Shown here: piece after piece, positions 9,485 through 17,766 of the stretch
Layout of the letters: each line of letters starts with the position of its first letter
Position numbering within the stretch: the stretch's first letter is position 1
NCBI GenBank assembly: GCA_964412455.1
Contig: CAYPOT010000007.1
Span: 27,551-91,550, forward strand
DNA from: JAAXXJ01 sp964412455
GTDB lineage: Bacteria > Nitrospirota > UBA9217
Length of the DNA stretch: 64,000 bases
Direction: 5' to 3'
Position numbers and translations under genes: made by a program
The notes under the pieces: generated by a model
What the model saw: only the letters and a program-made list of their open reading frames with translations
The model's database searches: none
What the model was told of the DNA's origin: nothing

Positions 9485-9853
9485 ATGATGAAGCGTATGG
9501 CTTTGCTCGCGGCTGTTCTGGCAGTGATGGGCGTGGCAGGCGCCAACGCCGTGGAAAAGTACGGTGTTCCCGTGTACCCCGGCGCCGAATATGACGAAGG
9601 TACGACCCGCTATCTCGACGATGTGCTGTATATCGAGGGCGAGGCCTACCGTACACCGGAAAACCCTTCCACGGTCGCCGAGTTCTACGCGAAGCAGGGA
9701 CTGACCCCCGCCAAGGCCAAAGCCAAGGCCAAGGCGCATGCCGTCTTCAAAAAAGAGGGTGTCGAGGTGACCATTCAGGGTCCGCCGCGGAAGGACATGA
9801 CCAGCGGACAGAAGATGGAGGATACGCTGATTACGATTACGAAGGAAGATTAG
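9485..9853 (+). CDS. Small secreted protein of unknown function
   Basis: A 122-residue protein with a clear signal peptide: MMKRMALLAAVLAVMGVAGANA, cleaved before VEKYG. The mature part contains YGVPVYPGAEYDE, a region read as an alpha/beta segment, and a Lys/Ala-rich run (KAKAKAKAKAHA) about residues 78-90. No family is recognised. The ATG at 9485 is chosen because GGAGG lies just upstream and the signal peptide begins there; the longer upstream open frame is not signal-like. It is monocistronic. Confidence 0.8.
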   Translation: MMKRMALLAAVLAVMGVAGANAVEKYGVPVYPGAEYDEGTTRYLDDVLYIEGEAYRTPENPSTVAEFYAKQGLTPAKAKAKAKAHAVFKKEGVEVTIQGPPRKDMTSGQKMEDTLITITKED

Positions 9854-9962
9854 CGTCACGACGTTGTTCCCTTCCGCTCGCGAGACCGCGCTGCCCTACG
9901 ATGAAAACCGCGCATTTCTTTCTGTAAGGCGTGGAAACTGCTGAATAACTCGCAAAAAACCG

Positions 9963-9991
9963 TTGACAATCGATGCGCAGACTGTTATAAA
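9963..9991 (+). promoter_or_regulatory. Consensus promoter giving a leaderless ilvE transcript
   Basis: TTGACA and TATAAA are separated by exactly 17 bp. Only 9 bases lie between the -10 and the ilvE ATG, so transcription should start within about 3 bases of the start codon. There is no room for a ribosome binding site. Confidence 0.75.
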
Positions 9992-10000
9992 ATACGCTCT

Positions 10001-10921
10001 ATGCTTCAGGCCACCGAAAAGATCTGGTTAAGCGGTAAGTTCGTACCCTGGAACGATGCCAAGATCCATGTGCTGACGCATACGCTGCACTACGGCACAG
10101 GCGTGTTCGAGGGCATCCGCTGCTACAAGACGGATTCTGGCTCCGCCGTATTCCGCCTGAAGGAGCATGTAAACCGGCTTTTCACCTCGATGCATATCTG
10201 CCTGATGGAGTCCCCGTTCACCCGCGAGCAGGTTTTCGAGGCGATCCTTGAGACCATCCGGGTGAACAAGATCGAGGCCTGCTACATCAGGCCGATCGCC
10301 TATATCGGCTACGGCGCCATGGGGATCTTCCCCAAAGAGAACCCCATCGACATCGCCATCGCTGTCTGGCCCTGGGGCAGTTACCTTGGTGAAGACGGGT
10401 TGAAGAACGGCATCCGCGTCAAGATCTCGTCATTCAGCCGGCCTCACATCAACTCAACGATGGTGCGCTCCAAGACGTCGGCAAACTATGCGAACTCGCT
10501 CCTGGCAAAGCGCGAGGCGCTCAAGGACGGGTACGACGAGGCCATGCTGCTAGACACCGACGGCTATGTCGCCGAGGGAAGCGGAGAGAACGTCTTCATC
10601 GTGCGGAACGGCAAGCTCAAGACGCCGCCGCTGACGGCGATCCTGGAAGGCATCACGCGGGACACCATCATTCAGCTGGCGCATGAGCACGGCATCCCCC
10701 TCGTGGAGGAACGGTTCACCCGGGACGAGCTTTATATCGCCGATGAGGCTTTCTTTACCGGCACCGCAGCCGAGATCACGCCGATCCGCGAAGTGGACAA
10801 CCGGAAGATCGGGTCCGGCAAGCCGGGGCCGATCACTCAGAAGATGCAGACGGCGTTCTTCGACATCGTCCACGGCAGGGACAAAAAGCACACGTCATGG
10901 CTGGCGCCGGTAAATAAGTAA
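10001..10921 (+). CDS. ilvE: Branched-chain amino acid aminotransferase (class IV, PLP)
   Basis: Performs the last step of Ile, Leu and Val synthesis. The 306-residue class IV aminotransferase has THTLHYGTGVFEGIRCY near residue 30, the PLP-lysine region SANYANSLLAKREAL near residue 165, DTDGYVAEGSGENVFIV and the C-terminal FFTGTAAEITPI. The start is the only ATG compatible with the family N-terminus, and it lies 9 bases from a perfect -10 without a Shine-Dalgarno sequence. A terminator follows, so it is a single-gene unit. Confidence 0.95.
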   Translation: MLQATEKIWLSGKFVPWNDAKIHVLTHTLHYGTGVFEGIRCYKTDSGSAVFRLKEHVNRLFTSMHICLMESPFTREQVFEAILETIRVNKIEACYIRPIAYIGYGAMGIFPKENPIDIAIAVWPWGSYLGEDGLKNGIRVKISSFSRPHINSTMVRSKTSANYANSLLAKREALKDGYDEAMLLDTDGYVAEGSGENVFIVRNGKLKTPPLTAILEGITRDTIIQLAHEHGIPLVEERFTRDELYIADEAFFTGTAAEITPIREVDNRKIGSGKPGPITQKMQTAFFDIVHGRDKKHTSWLAPVNK

Positions 10922-10938
10922 TAGAATAACCCCGAAAG

Positions 10939-10972
10939 GCCGCGATCTTTGTACCGGTCGCGGCAGATTTTT
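10939..10972 (+). terminator. Intrinsic terminator of ilvE
   Basis: A 7-bp GCCGCGA/TCGCGGC stem followed by AGATTTTT, between ilvE and the tRNA gene. Confidence 0.65.
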
Positions 10973-10980
10973 CAGCAAGT

Positions 10981-11065
10981 GCCGAAGTGGTGGAACTGGT
11001 AGACACGCACGTTTGAGGGGCGTGTGGGGCAACCCATGGGGGTTCGATTCCCCCCTTCGGCACCA
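10981..11065 (+). tRNA. tRNA-Leu (anticodon GAG)
   Basis: An 85-nt gene with CCA encoded. The acceptor stem GCCGAAG pairs with CTTCGGC. The anticodon stem CACGT/GCGTG holds the loop TTGAGGG, so the anticodon is GAG, which reads CUC and CUU. There is a long variable arm (GGGGCAACCCAT region) typical of class II tRNA-Leu, and a T-arm with GGTTCGATTCC. Confidence 0.95.
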
Positions 11066-11126
11066 TTTTTACCGTTTTACCGGAAGCAGAACGAGAGGTG
11101 TGTTCCCTATCCCGGTCATTCACCGT

Positions 11127-11157
11127 GTCAGGCGATTTCCGCCTGACTTCTTTTTTT
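11127..11157 (+). terminator. Intrinsic terminator after tRNA-Leu
   Basis: A perfect 8-bp stem GTCAGGCG/CGCCTGAC with a 5-base loop, followed directly by a ten-base T-rich tract. Confidence 0.85.
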
Positions 11158-11206
11158 CCGGCGACGCCATCCTGCGTTCACGGAAAGGTGGCCTCTTCGG
11201 AATCCT

Positions 11207-12814
11207 ATGCTGAGTCGATCGATCATTTTCCTCCTTGCTATCACCCTGCTGCCTGTCGCGGCAACGGCCCAGGAGCCGCACGCCAACGGCGTCAGCCTCG
11301 GCATCATTTCCGTTCCCCTTGCCAACGTCCGTGAAGAGCCCCTGCCCAAGTCCCCGATCATCACCCAGGTCCTGCTTGCTGATGAGGTGCGGATCCTGGA
11401 AAAACAGGAGTACCGGTACCGCATCGCCATTCCGGGCCAGGGAAACCGCGAGGGCTGGATCCATCAGGAAGCGGTGCAGGTCCCTCGCGACAAAGGGAGG
11501 TCCTACCTTACGGCCGACCGGCAATGGATCGTTATCACGGCCCCGAAGACGCCGGCCCTGATCCTCGACAAGCTCGGCAACCACAACGTTTCGCTCTATG
11601 CGGGAACGCGGCTGCCGATACTGGATCGGGATGCAAATGGATACAAGGTGCAGTTTCCCGACCGGACAACAGCCGTTATTGATGCCGGAGATGCGATACC
11701 TGTCAAACCCCGCAATCCTTTACTGAACGACGTGACTCCAGCGAAGCTTGCTGCAACAGCCCGGAAGTTTCAGGGTGCCCGCACGTTCAGCGGAGGGATC
11801 ACCGTCCAGGGCATGGACACCCGCGGACTTATCTACATCGTTTACCGGATCCATGGCGTCGACCTTGACACGGAACGGGATGTCCTGAAGACAAAGACCG
11901 TGAAGGTCCCGAAGAAGGAACTGCTCCCCGGCGACATCCTCGTGTTCAACGGCGAGGGACTCGGGCTCTATGTCGACCACGGTCAGTTCCTGCATTCCGT
12001 CAGAAAGGCCCGCGTCCAGTTTGGCGGCATCCACGAACGCCGTTTCGCCAACGCCCTTCTGTACGGGCTCCGCGTCGCAGGCCCGGAGCCCGACCAGAAG
12101 AAGCTCCCGGCGGAGATGACCGCGGACGAGATCATGATCACCCAGGGCCGCGCCGCCGAACTGCCGCCGGGTGGACGTATTGCCTATTGGGCCGGAAGGT
12201 TCATCGGAACGCCCTATGACACCGACCACCTGGGATGGTACGTACGCACGAACCGCATCGTTGCCGATGAGAAGGTTGACTGCATGTATCTCACGTTCCG
12301 CGCCGCCGAGCTTGCGCAGTCCGCAACGCCGGGCCAGGCGATAGAGCGGGCGCTTTCCCTCCGGTTCGTCACCCAGGGCAGGCTCGACGACGGGCTGGTC
12401 CAGAACTATAGCGAGCGTTTCGAGTACGGCGAGGACATGGTATTCAGCGGCAAGTGGGGCAGGAATATCACCGGCGACATGGGCGCAACGAAGACCATCA
12501 AGGGCTCGCGGGGCCGAGATGAGGTCACCATCCTTCCCAAACAGACGCTTCTATCCAGAAAGCTCCAAAAGCAGCTTCGGGACGGCGATATCATCTACTG
12601 GGTCAAAGACCCGGCCAAGCGCGTCGTTGAAGAGATCGTCGCCCATCTTGCCATCATCCGCGTCAAGAGCGGAAGGCCTTACCTTATCCACGCCTCGGGC
12701 AGCAAGAACAAGTGGAGCACCCCGAACGGCGGAGTGGTAAAAGAGGTCCTTTTTGCCGATTACGTGCGCGACTCGAAGTTCATCGGGGCGTTCGTGACGA
12801 GATTCGAGCAGTAG
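11207..12814 (+). CDS. Secreted SH3 / tandem NlpC-P60-like protein
   Basis: A 535-residue exported protein with a signal peptide (residues 1-21, ending ATAQ), a bacterial SH3-like region (about 30-110), a first NlpC/P60-like unit (about 185-300) and a second, DUF1460-like unit (about 325-535). The second keeps a Cys in KVDCMYLTFRAAEL and a His in VAHLAIIRVK, as expected for a cysteine peptidase or amidase acting on peptidoglycan. The first has MDTRGLIYIVYR where the family usually shows D-C-S-G, so its nucleophile is replaced by Arg and it may only bind. No convincing ribosome site is visible. Substrate unknown. Confidence 0.8.
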   Translation: MLSRSIIFLLAITLLPVAATAQEPHANGVSLGIISVPLANVREEPLPKSPIITQVLLADEVRILEKQEYRYRIAIPGQGNREGWIHQEAVQVPRDKGRSYLTADRQWIVITAPKTPALILDKLGNHNVSLYAGTRLPILDRDANGYKVQFPDRTTAVIDAGDAIPVKPRNPLLNDVTPAKLAATARKFQGARTFSGGITVQGMDTRGLIYIVYRIHGVDLDTERDVLKTKTVKVPKKELLPGDILVFNGEGLGLYVDHGQFLHSVRKARVQFGGIHERRFANALLYGLRVAGPEPDQKKLPAEMTADEIMITQGRAAELPPGGRIAYWAGRFIGTPYDTDHLGWYVRTNRIVADEKVDCMYLTFRAAELAQSATPGQAIERALSLRFVTQGRLDDGLVQNYSERFEYGEDMVFSGKWGRNITGDMGATKTIKGSRGRDEVTILPKQTLLSRKLQKQLRDGDIIYWVKDPAKRVVEEIVAHLAIIRVKSGRPYLIHASGSKNKWSTPNGGVVKEVLFADYVRDSKFIGAFVTRFEQ

Positions 12815-12835
12815 CGGTTTCCAAACAAATATTTT

Positions 12836-12864
12836 TTGACAACCCTTCCCGCCTTTGCTATTCT
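12836..12864 (+). promoter_or_regulatory. Promoter of comM
   Basis: TTGACA and TATTCT are separated by 17 bp, with a TGC extension before the -10. The predicted transcript has a leader of about 135 nt containing purine-rich GGAGCCAGGAGCCAGAAG-type repeats, then AAAGGAG before the comM ATG. Confidence 0.65.
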
Positions 12865-13006
12865 CTCCCTAAGTACCGGTCCATCCTGAAGGAGCCAGGA
12901 GCCAGAAGTCAGGAGGCATTCTTCTTATCCTGGTCCTTTTCTCCCCACTCCGAAACCCTCGGCCTGAGCTCGGGTCGAAGGCTCCGCATTTCAAAAAGGA
13001 GTCTCC

Positions 13007-14539
13007 ATGCTTGCCAAGGTCATGAGCGCTGCTGTTCTGGGCATCGACGCCTATCCCGTCGAGGTAGAGGTCGACATCGCGAGCCGCGGTCTGCCGTTCT
13101 TTTCCACCGTGGGCCTGCCCGACGCGGCGGTGAAGGAGAGCAAGGAGCGTGTCCGCGCGGCGCTCAAGAACACCGGATTCGACTTCCCGCTGAAGCAGGT
13201 GGTCGTGAACCTGGCGCCAGCGGACATCAAGAAAGAAGGGTCGGCCTTCGACCTGCCCATCGCCATCGGCATGCTGATCGCCGAGGGCGTGCTCACGCAG
13301 GAGATGGTGGAGGGTTACCTTATCGTGGGCGAGCTTGCGCTTGATGGACGGGTAAAGCCGGTGCGAGGCGCTCTCTCCATGGCGGTGTTTGCGAAGAAAG
13401 CCGGCTGCCGGGGCATGATCATCCCGGCGGACAATGCGCCCGAGGCGGCGGTCGTCGAGCCGGTCCCTGTCTTCGGGGTTCGGACCCTGCCGCAGGTCGT
13501 GGAGTTTCTGACCGGCGCAGCGAGCATCGATCCCGAACGCATCAACGTCCAGAGCACCTTCGAGGCGTTCTCGGCGTATCAGGAGGATTTCGCCGAGGTC
13601 CGCGGACAGGAGCACGCCAAGCGGGCCATCGAGATCGCCGCTGCCGGCGGGCACAACATCATCATGATCGGCCCGCCCGGCTCCGGCAAGACCATGCTCG
13701 CCAGGCGGCTCCCGTCCATCCTGCCGCAGATGAGCTTCGACGAGTCCATCGAGACCACCAAGATCCACAGCATTATGGGCCTCCTCCGGCAGGGCCAGCC
13801 GCTCATTGCCACGCGGCCCTATCGTTCGCCGCACCACACCATCTCCGACGCAGGGCTCATCGGCGGCGGCCAGGTCCCCAAGCCCGGCGAGGTGAGCCTG
13901 TCGCACAACGGCGTGCTGTTCCTGGACGAGTTGCCGGAGTTCAAGCGCAACGCGCTTGAGGCTCTCCGCCAGCCGCTCGAGGACGGCCACGTCACCATAT
14001 CCCGCGCCCTTACGTCGCTCACCTACCCGGCCTCGCTGATGCTCGTCGCTGCCATGAACCCCTGCAAGTGCGGCTTCCACGGCGACCCTCTGCACCAGTG
14101 TCTCTGCACTTCGCACCAGATACAGACCTACCGCTCCCGCGTGTCGGGCCCGCTCATGGACCGCATCGACATCCACATCGAAGTCCCGGCAATCAAGTTC
14201 AACGAGATCTCCTCCGACGTTCCCGGAGAGCCGTCGGGCGCGATCCGCGACCGCGTAACCTTCGCCCGCTCGGTCCAGCAGGAGCGGTTCAAGGCCGACA
14301 GCATCTACGCCAATGCCCACATGAAGCCGCGCCATATCCGCAAGTATTGTAAAATAGACGCCGACTCCCAGCGGCTCATGGAAGCGGCCATGAACCGCCT
14401 CGGCCTGTCCGCCCGGGCCTACAATCGCGTGCTGAAGGTCGCCCGCACCATCGCTGACATCGAAGGCAGCGGCCCCATAGCGACGGAGCACATTTCCGAG
14501 GCCATCCAGTACAGGAGCCTGGACAGAAGGATAAGCTGA
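13007..14539 (+). CDS. comM: ComM / YifB family Mg-chelatase-like AAA+ ATPase
   Basis: A hexameric helicase that promotes branch migration during natural transformation and recombination. The 510-residue protein has a Lon-protease-like N-terminal domain (about 1-170; its PSLD region is non-catalytic), AAA+ with Walker A GPPGSGKTML near residue 222, Walker B LFLDELPEF near residue 304, a Cys-rich insert (NPCKCGFHGDPLHQCLC) and the C-terminal Mg-chelatase domain. An AAAGGAG site precedes the ATG. The last 16 codons are repeated 799 bp downstream, behind a TA module. Confidence 0.95.
   Translation: MLAKVMSAAVLGIDAYPVEVEVDIASRGLPFFSTVGLPDAAVKESKERVRAALKNTGFDFPLKQVVVNLAPADIKKEGSAFDLPIAIGMLIAEGVLTQEMVEGYLIVGELALDGRVKPVRGALSMAVFAKKAGCRGMIIPADNAPEAAVVEPVPVFGVRTLPQVVEFLTGAASIDPERINVQSTFEAFSAYQEDFAEVRGQEHAKRAIEIAAAGGHNIIMIGPPGSGKTMLARRLPSILPQMSFDESIETTKIHSIMGLLRQGQPLIATRPYRSPHHTISDAGLIGGGQVPKPGEVSLSHNGVLFLDELPEFKRNALEALRQPLEDGHVTISRALTSLTYPASLMLVAAMNPCKCGFHGDPLHQCLCTSHQIQTYRSRVSGPLMDRIDIHIEVPAIKFNEISSDVPGEPSGAIRDRVTFARSVQQERFKADSIYANAHMKPRHIRKYCKIDADSQRLMEAAMNRLGLSARAYNRVLKVARTIADIEGSGPIATEHISEAIQYRSLDRRIS
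14492..14539 (+). repeat. comM 3' tail, left copy of a duplicated 48-bp segment
   Basis: These are the last 16 codons, including the stop, of the functional comM. They match 15291-15338 at 40 of 48 positions. Confidence 0.9.
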
Positions 14540-14575
14540 AAGCTCCGCGCGAAATATTATTGCAACTGGCCGCCC

Positions 14576-14604
14576 TTGACAATACATCAAAGATGATGTA
14601 TATA
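14576..14604 (+). promoter_or_regulatory. TA promoter with operator palindrome between -35 and -10
   Basis: TTGACA and TATATA are separated by 17 bp. The 6-6-6 inverted repeat TACATC...GATGTA (14583-14600) fills the spacer and enters the -10. Binding there by the antitoxin, or the toxin-antitoxin complex, would block polymerase, which is the usual autoregulation of HigBA-type modules. Confidence 0.7.
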
Positions 14605-14627
14605 AGAAATACGGTATGGAGGCGTGA

Positions 14628-14987
14628 TTGTACAATCTTGTCTTGTTCACAGCCGAGAGGGGCGCTTCGCCTATAGATGATTTCCTCGACGGACTGGATA
14701 AGAAGTCGCGGGCGAAGGTGGCCGCGTATTTGTCGCTTCTGGAGGAAGAAGGGCCGAATCTCAAGCGGCCCTATGCCGATGTGGTCAGAGGGAAAATCAG
14801 GGAGCTAAGGATACACTATAGCTCGAATCAATATCGTGTCCTTTACTTCTTTCATGTGCGCGATCAGATTGTTCTGGTTCACGCCTTTTCTAAGAAGACG
14901 CAGCAATTGAAAGAGAAGGACATTGAGCTGTCAGAAAAACGCATGGAAGACTGGATGCGACGGTTTCCAGCAGGAGGTGGCGTATGA
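14628..14987 (+). CDS. HigB/RelE-like toxin (Gp49-like, mRNA interferase family)
   Basis: A 119-residue RelE-superfamily toxin, predicted to cleave mRNA in the ribosome. The conserved core is FLDGLDKKSRAKVAAYLSLLEE followed by VRGKIRELRIHYSSNQYRVLYFF and VLVHAFSKK. The start is TTG, immediately after an in-frame TGA and 5 bases after GGAGG, so no longer form is possible. Its end overlaps the antitoxin start by 4 bases (ATGA). The toxin-first order is the HigBA arrangement. Confidence 0.88.
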   Translation: MYNLVLFTAERGASPIDDFLDGLDKKSRAKVAAYLSLLEEEGPNLKRPYADVVRGKIRELRIHYSSNQYRVLYFFHVRDQIVLVHAFSKKTQQLKEKDIELSEKRMEDWMRRFPAGGGV

Positions 14988-15280
14988 AGAAGGGGAAAGT
15001 AAGGACATTCAGAAGCCGCTTGCGCGAGGACCTCAAGGACCCTGAGTTCAAAGCGCATTATCAGGAAGAACGGCAGGCGCTTAAGCTGGCTATGAAGATC
15101 GCGAAGCTTCGCGAGAAAAAAGGTTTGTCGCAACAGCAAATGGCGAAGCTCATGGGCACCAGCCAGCAGGCGATATCTAGGATCGAGAGCGGGGAATATG
15201 AAGGATTCACGCTCAAGACATTGGAAAAGATAGCCGAGGCTACCGGCACGAAGGTCAAGATCGAGTTCGTTGCGGCATAG
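14984..15280 (+). CDS. HigA-like antitoxin (XRE-type helix-turn-helix)
   Basis: A 98-residue cytoplasmic antitoxin and probable autorepressor. The N-terminal 40 residues (RSRLREDLKDPEFKAHYQEE) are a toxin-binding segment; residues about 45-95 form an XRE helix-turn-helix (KKGLSQQQMAKLMGTSQQAISRIESGEYEGFTLKTLEKIA). It is translationally coupled to the toxin through a 4-base overlap. The operator upstream of the toxin is its likely target. Confidence 0.9.
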   Translation: MKKGKVRTFRSRLREDLKDPEFKAHYQEERQALKLAMKIAKLREKKGLSQQQMAKLMGTSQQAISRIESGEYEGFTLKTLEKIAEATGTKVKIEFVAA

Positions 15281-15290
15281 TTAACCCGCC

Positions 15291-15338
15291 ATCTCTGAGG
15301 CCATACAATACCGGAGCTCGGATAGAAGGATAAGCTGA
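15291..15338 (+). repeat. Second, diverged copy of the comM 3' tail
   Basis: This copy reads ISEAIQYRSSDRRIS then stop. Compared with the real comM end there are 8 base differences in 48. Six of the seven changed codons are synonymous and one is Leu to Ser, so this came from a functional comM homologue rather than from decay of the local copy. The two stops are 799 bp apart and bracket the TA module. Confidence 0.9.
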
Positions 15339-15363
15339 ACCCTCCGCCGAATTAGCTCACGAG

Positions 15364-15392
15364 TTGACGATTCGACAAAAAAACACTATAGT
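15364..15392 (+). promoter_or_regulatory. Promoter giving a near-leaderless rnj transcript
   Basis: TTGACG and TATAGT are separated by 17 bp. The ATG of RNase J lies 10 bases after the -10, so the predicted 5' end falls within about 4 bases of the ATG. The in-frame TTG at 15364 is part of this -35 element and so is not a start. Confidence 0.7.
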
Positions 15393-15402
15393 AGGCCCCG
15401 AG

Positions 15403-17100
15403 ATGAACGCTCCCGATCCAATCAACCGTGAAACGCCGGATACCGCTCCGGTCCTTTCCATCATCCCCCTGGGCGGCATCGGCGAGATCGGCATGAACTC
15501 CACCGTCCTGGAGTGCGGCGACGACATCATCGTGATCGACGCCGGGCTGATGTTTCCCGACCCCGAGATGCTCGGCGTGGACATCGTGATCCCGGACTTC
15601 ACCTACCTCTACGAGAACCGCCATAAGGTCCGCGCCATTGTCCTGACCCACGCGCACGAAGATCATATCGGCGCGCTTCCCTTCCTGCTCCGCGAGCTCA
15701 ATGTTCCCGTCTACGGCACCCGCCTCACGCTCGGTTTCGTGAAGGGCAAGCTCAAGGAGCATGGGCTGGACGAGGCGGTCGCGTTCATCACGGTCCGTCC
15801 CCGCGAGGTGGTCGAGATCGGCTGCTTCAGCGTGGAGTTCATCCGCGTGACCCATAGCATCGTCGACGGCGTGGGGCTCGGCATAACGACGCCCGCGGGC
15901 TGCGTGGTGCATACCGGGGACTTCAAGATCGACCCCACGCCTGTGGACAACGAGGTGATGGACCTCGGGACGTTCAGCGGATACGGCGACCGGGGGACGC
16001 TGGCGCTCCTGTCCGACAGCACCAACGCCCTGCAGGGGGGCTATACCTTCTCGGAGAAGGAGGTCCGGCGGGGGCTCGAGGAGATATTCCAGAAGGCGAA
16101 GGGCAGGATCGTCGTGGCAACCTTCGCCTCGAACATCCACCGCGTCCAGCAGATCATGGACGTGGCCGTGATGCACGGGAGAAAGGTGATCCTGAACGGC
16201 AGGAGCATGATCAGCAACGCCCTGATCGCGCTGGACCTGGGGTACCTGACCATGCCGCCGGAGACGTGGCTCAAGATCGACGCGCTCAAGAAACTGCCGG
16301 ACGACCAAGTCGTGCTGATCACCACGGGAAGCCAGGGCGAGCCCATGAGCGCCCTTACCCTTATGGCGGCCAATGAGCACAAGCACTTCCAGATCAGGAA
16401 GGGCGACACCATCGTGCTTTCGTCCAAGATGATCCCGGGGAACGAGCGGGCCATCACGCGGATCATCAACCATCTTTTCAAGCACGGCGCCGAGGTCTTC
16501 TACGAGAAGGTCTCGGAGGTCCACGTATCCGGCCACGCGTCCAAGGAGGAGCTGAAGCTCCTGCTGAACCTGGTGCGGCCGAAGTTCTTTATCCCGGTCC
16601 ATGGCGAATACCGTCATCTCGTGCACCACGCCAAGCTCGCGCAGAAGGTGAACATTCCCGAGGAGAACATCTTCATCCTCGAGGACGGCGAGGTGATGGA
16701 ATTCACCGGCGGGACAGCAAGAAGGGCGGGGCGTGTCCCCGCTGGTCGCGTGCTGATCGATGGCAAGGTGCCCGGCGGCGTAGACACCGTGGTGCTCCGC
16801 GACCGCATGAAGCTGGCCCACGACGGCGTGGTAATCGTCATTCTATCTATAGAGAAGCTGACCGGGAAGGTCGTCTCGGGCCCGGACATCGTGTCCCGGG
16901 GTTTCCTCTTCGAGGACGCGTCGCAGGAACTCCTGGCCGAGGTGAAGCAGGTCGTGCTGGACACGCTCGTCGTGATGATCCCCGAGGCCAAAGGCGACTG
17001 GTCCATCGTTTCTGCGCGCGTCCGGAGCAGCCTCAAGAAGTTCATCAACAAGCGGCTGGACCGCAGGCCCATGATCCTGCCGGTGATCATGGAGGTGTGA
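15403..17100 (+). CDS. rnj: Ribonuclease J
   Basis: A metallo-beta-lactamase/beta-CASP nuclease with 5'-3' exo- and endonuclease activity in mRNA decay and rRNA maturation. The 565 residues match the family. The zinc site is THAHEDHIGALPF, further ligands are in VVHTGDFKIDPTP and VSGHASKEELK, and the beta-CASP segment includes FASNIHRVQQI and GSQGEPMSAL. The C-terminal region (about 450-565) is the dimerisation and RNase J-specific domain. The gene appears free of a Shine-Dalgarno sequence. Its position directly after the duplicated comM tail suggests comM and rnj were neighbours before the TA insertion. Confidence 0.95.
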   Translation: MNAPDPINRETPDTAPVLSIIPLGGIGEIGMNSTVLECGDDIIVIDAGLMFPDPEMLGVDIVIPDFTYLYENRHKVRAIVLTHAHEDHIGALPFLLRELNVPVYGTRLTLGFVKGKLKEHGLDEAVAFITVRPREVVEIGCFSVEFIRVTHSIVDGVGLGITTPAGCVVHTGDFKIDPTPVDNEVMDLGTFSGYGDRGTLALLSDSTNALQGGYTFSEKEVRRGLEEIFQKAKGRIVVATFASNIHRVQQIMDVAVMHGRKVILNGRSMISNALIALDLGYLTMPPETWLKIDALKKLPDDQVVLITTGSQGEPMSALTLMAANEHKHFQIRKGDTIVLSSKMIPGNERAITRIINHLFKHGAEVFYEKVSEVHVSGHASKEELKLLLNLVRPKFFIPVHGEYRHLVHHAKLAQKVNIPEENIFILEDGEVMEFTGGTARRAGRVPAGRVLIDGKVPGGVDTVVLRDRMKLAHDGVVIVILSIEKLTGKVVSGPDIVSRGFLFEDASQELLAEVKQVVLDTLVVMIPEAKGDWSIVSARVRSSLKKFINKRLDRRPMILPVIMEV

Positions 17101-17180
17101 TTGTCTATGGTTAAAAGCAGGTTTATGTTGTAAAATGACGCCATTAAGGGTTTCCGAAGCACCACGGCGCGAGGTGACAC

Positions 17181-17411
17181 ATGAAAGAAAGAATCGAAGT
17201 TAATCCTAAAATTCATTTTGGGAAGCCATGCATCGCCGGAACCAGAATTACCGTCCAGAGCGTACTTGAACTTGTAAGAGAGGGGATCTCTTTTGCCGCT
17301 ATCATTAAGGACTACTATCCGGAGCTGAAGGTTGAAGATATCCAGGCCTGCATTGAGTATGCTATTAATGTTGTGGCGGCCGAGGAGATCCATATTTCAA
17401 CTCCCGCATGA
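17181..17411 (+). CDS. DUF433-type antitoxin
   Basis: A 76-residue protein of the DUF433 family (VapB-like partner). The hallmark is near the N-terminus: HFGKPCIAGTRITVQSVLELVREG, with YYPELKVEDIQACIEYA after it. It probably binds both its promoter and the adjacent PIN-like toxin. Its ATG follows GAGGTGAC, and its end overlaps the toxin gene by 4 bases. An AT-rich TAAAAT at 17131 could be the -10. Pairing with a DUF5615 gene is a known arrangement. Confidence 0.88.
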   Translation: MKERIEVNPKIHFGKPCIAGTRITVQSVLELVREGISFAAIIKDYYPELKVEDIQACIEYAINVVAAEEIHISTPA

Positions 17412-17761
17412 AATTTTTTCTCGACCAAGACGTTTACGCGGCGACAGCCGGATTTCTGAGAGGTCTCGGCCATGATGTCGTTACCGCGTCAGAAGCGGGT
17501 TGCTCCCGCGCTTCTGATGTCGATCTGCTCCGCATGGCGCGGGAACAGGGCCGGATATTGGTTACGCGCGACAGGGATTACGGAAGCCTGGTATTTGTTC
17601 AAGGTTCCGGTTCCGGCGTCATATACCTGCGCATTCTTCCCTCCACATTAAATTCCGTCCATCAAGAGATCGAAGCGGTTCTGCAATCTCATTCTGAAGA
17701 AGATCTCAACAAGGCATTCGTCGTCATTGAACAGGGACGGCATAGATTTAGGAAGCTTTAA
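17408..17761 (+). CDS. DUF5615 PIN-like toxin
   Basis: A 117-residue PIN-like domain protein, presumed ribonuclease toxin. Acidic residues typical of the fold are visible: FFLDQDVYA at the N-terminus, DVDLLRMAREQGRILVTRDRDYG around residues 38-58, then VIYLRI. It begins inside the antitoxin stop (ATGA). It is not sandwiched by duplicated flanks like the first TA module. The toxic activity is inferred from the family. Confidence 0.85.
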   Translation: MKFFLDQDVYAATAGFLRGLGHDVVTASEAGCSRASDVDLLRMAREQGRILVTRDRDYGSLVFVQGSGSGVIYLRILPSTLNSVHQEIEAVLQSHSEEDLNKAFVVIEQGRHRFRKL

Positions 17762-17766
17762 CCATC

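Noticed and set aside
12869..14764. 631-codon minus-strand frame opposite comM
   Set aside because: Shadow of comM; no ribosome site and no domain.
15364..15402. TTG at 15364 as the start of RNase J
   Set aside because: It is the -35 hexamer of a promoter with a perfect 17-bp spacer; the ATG at 15403 gives the usual protein length.
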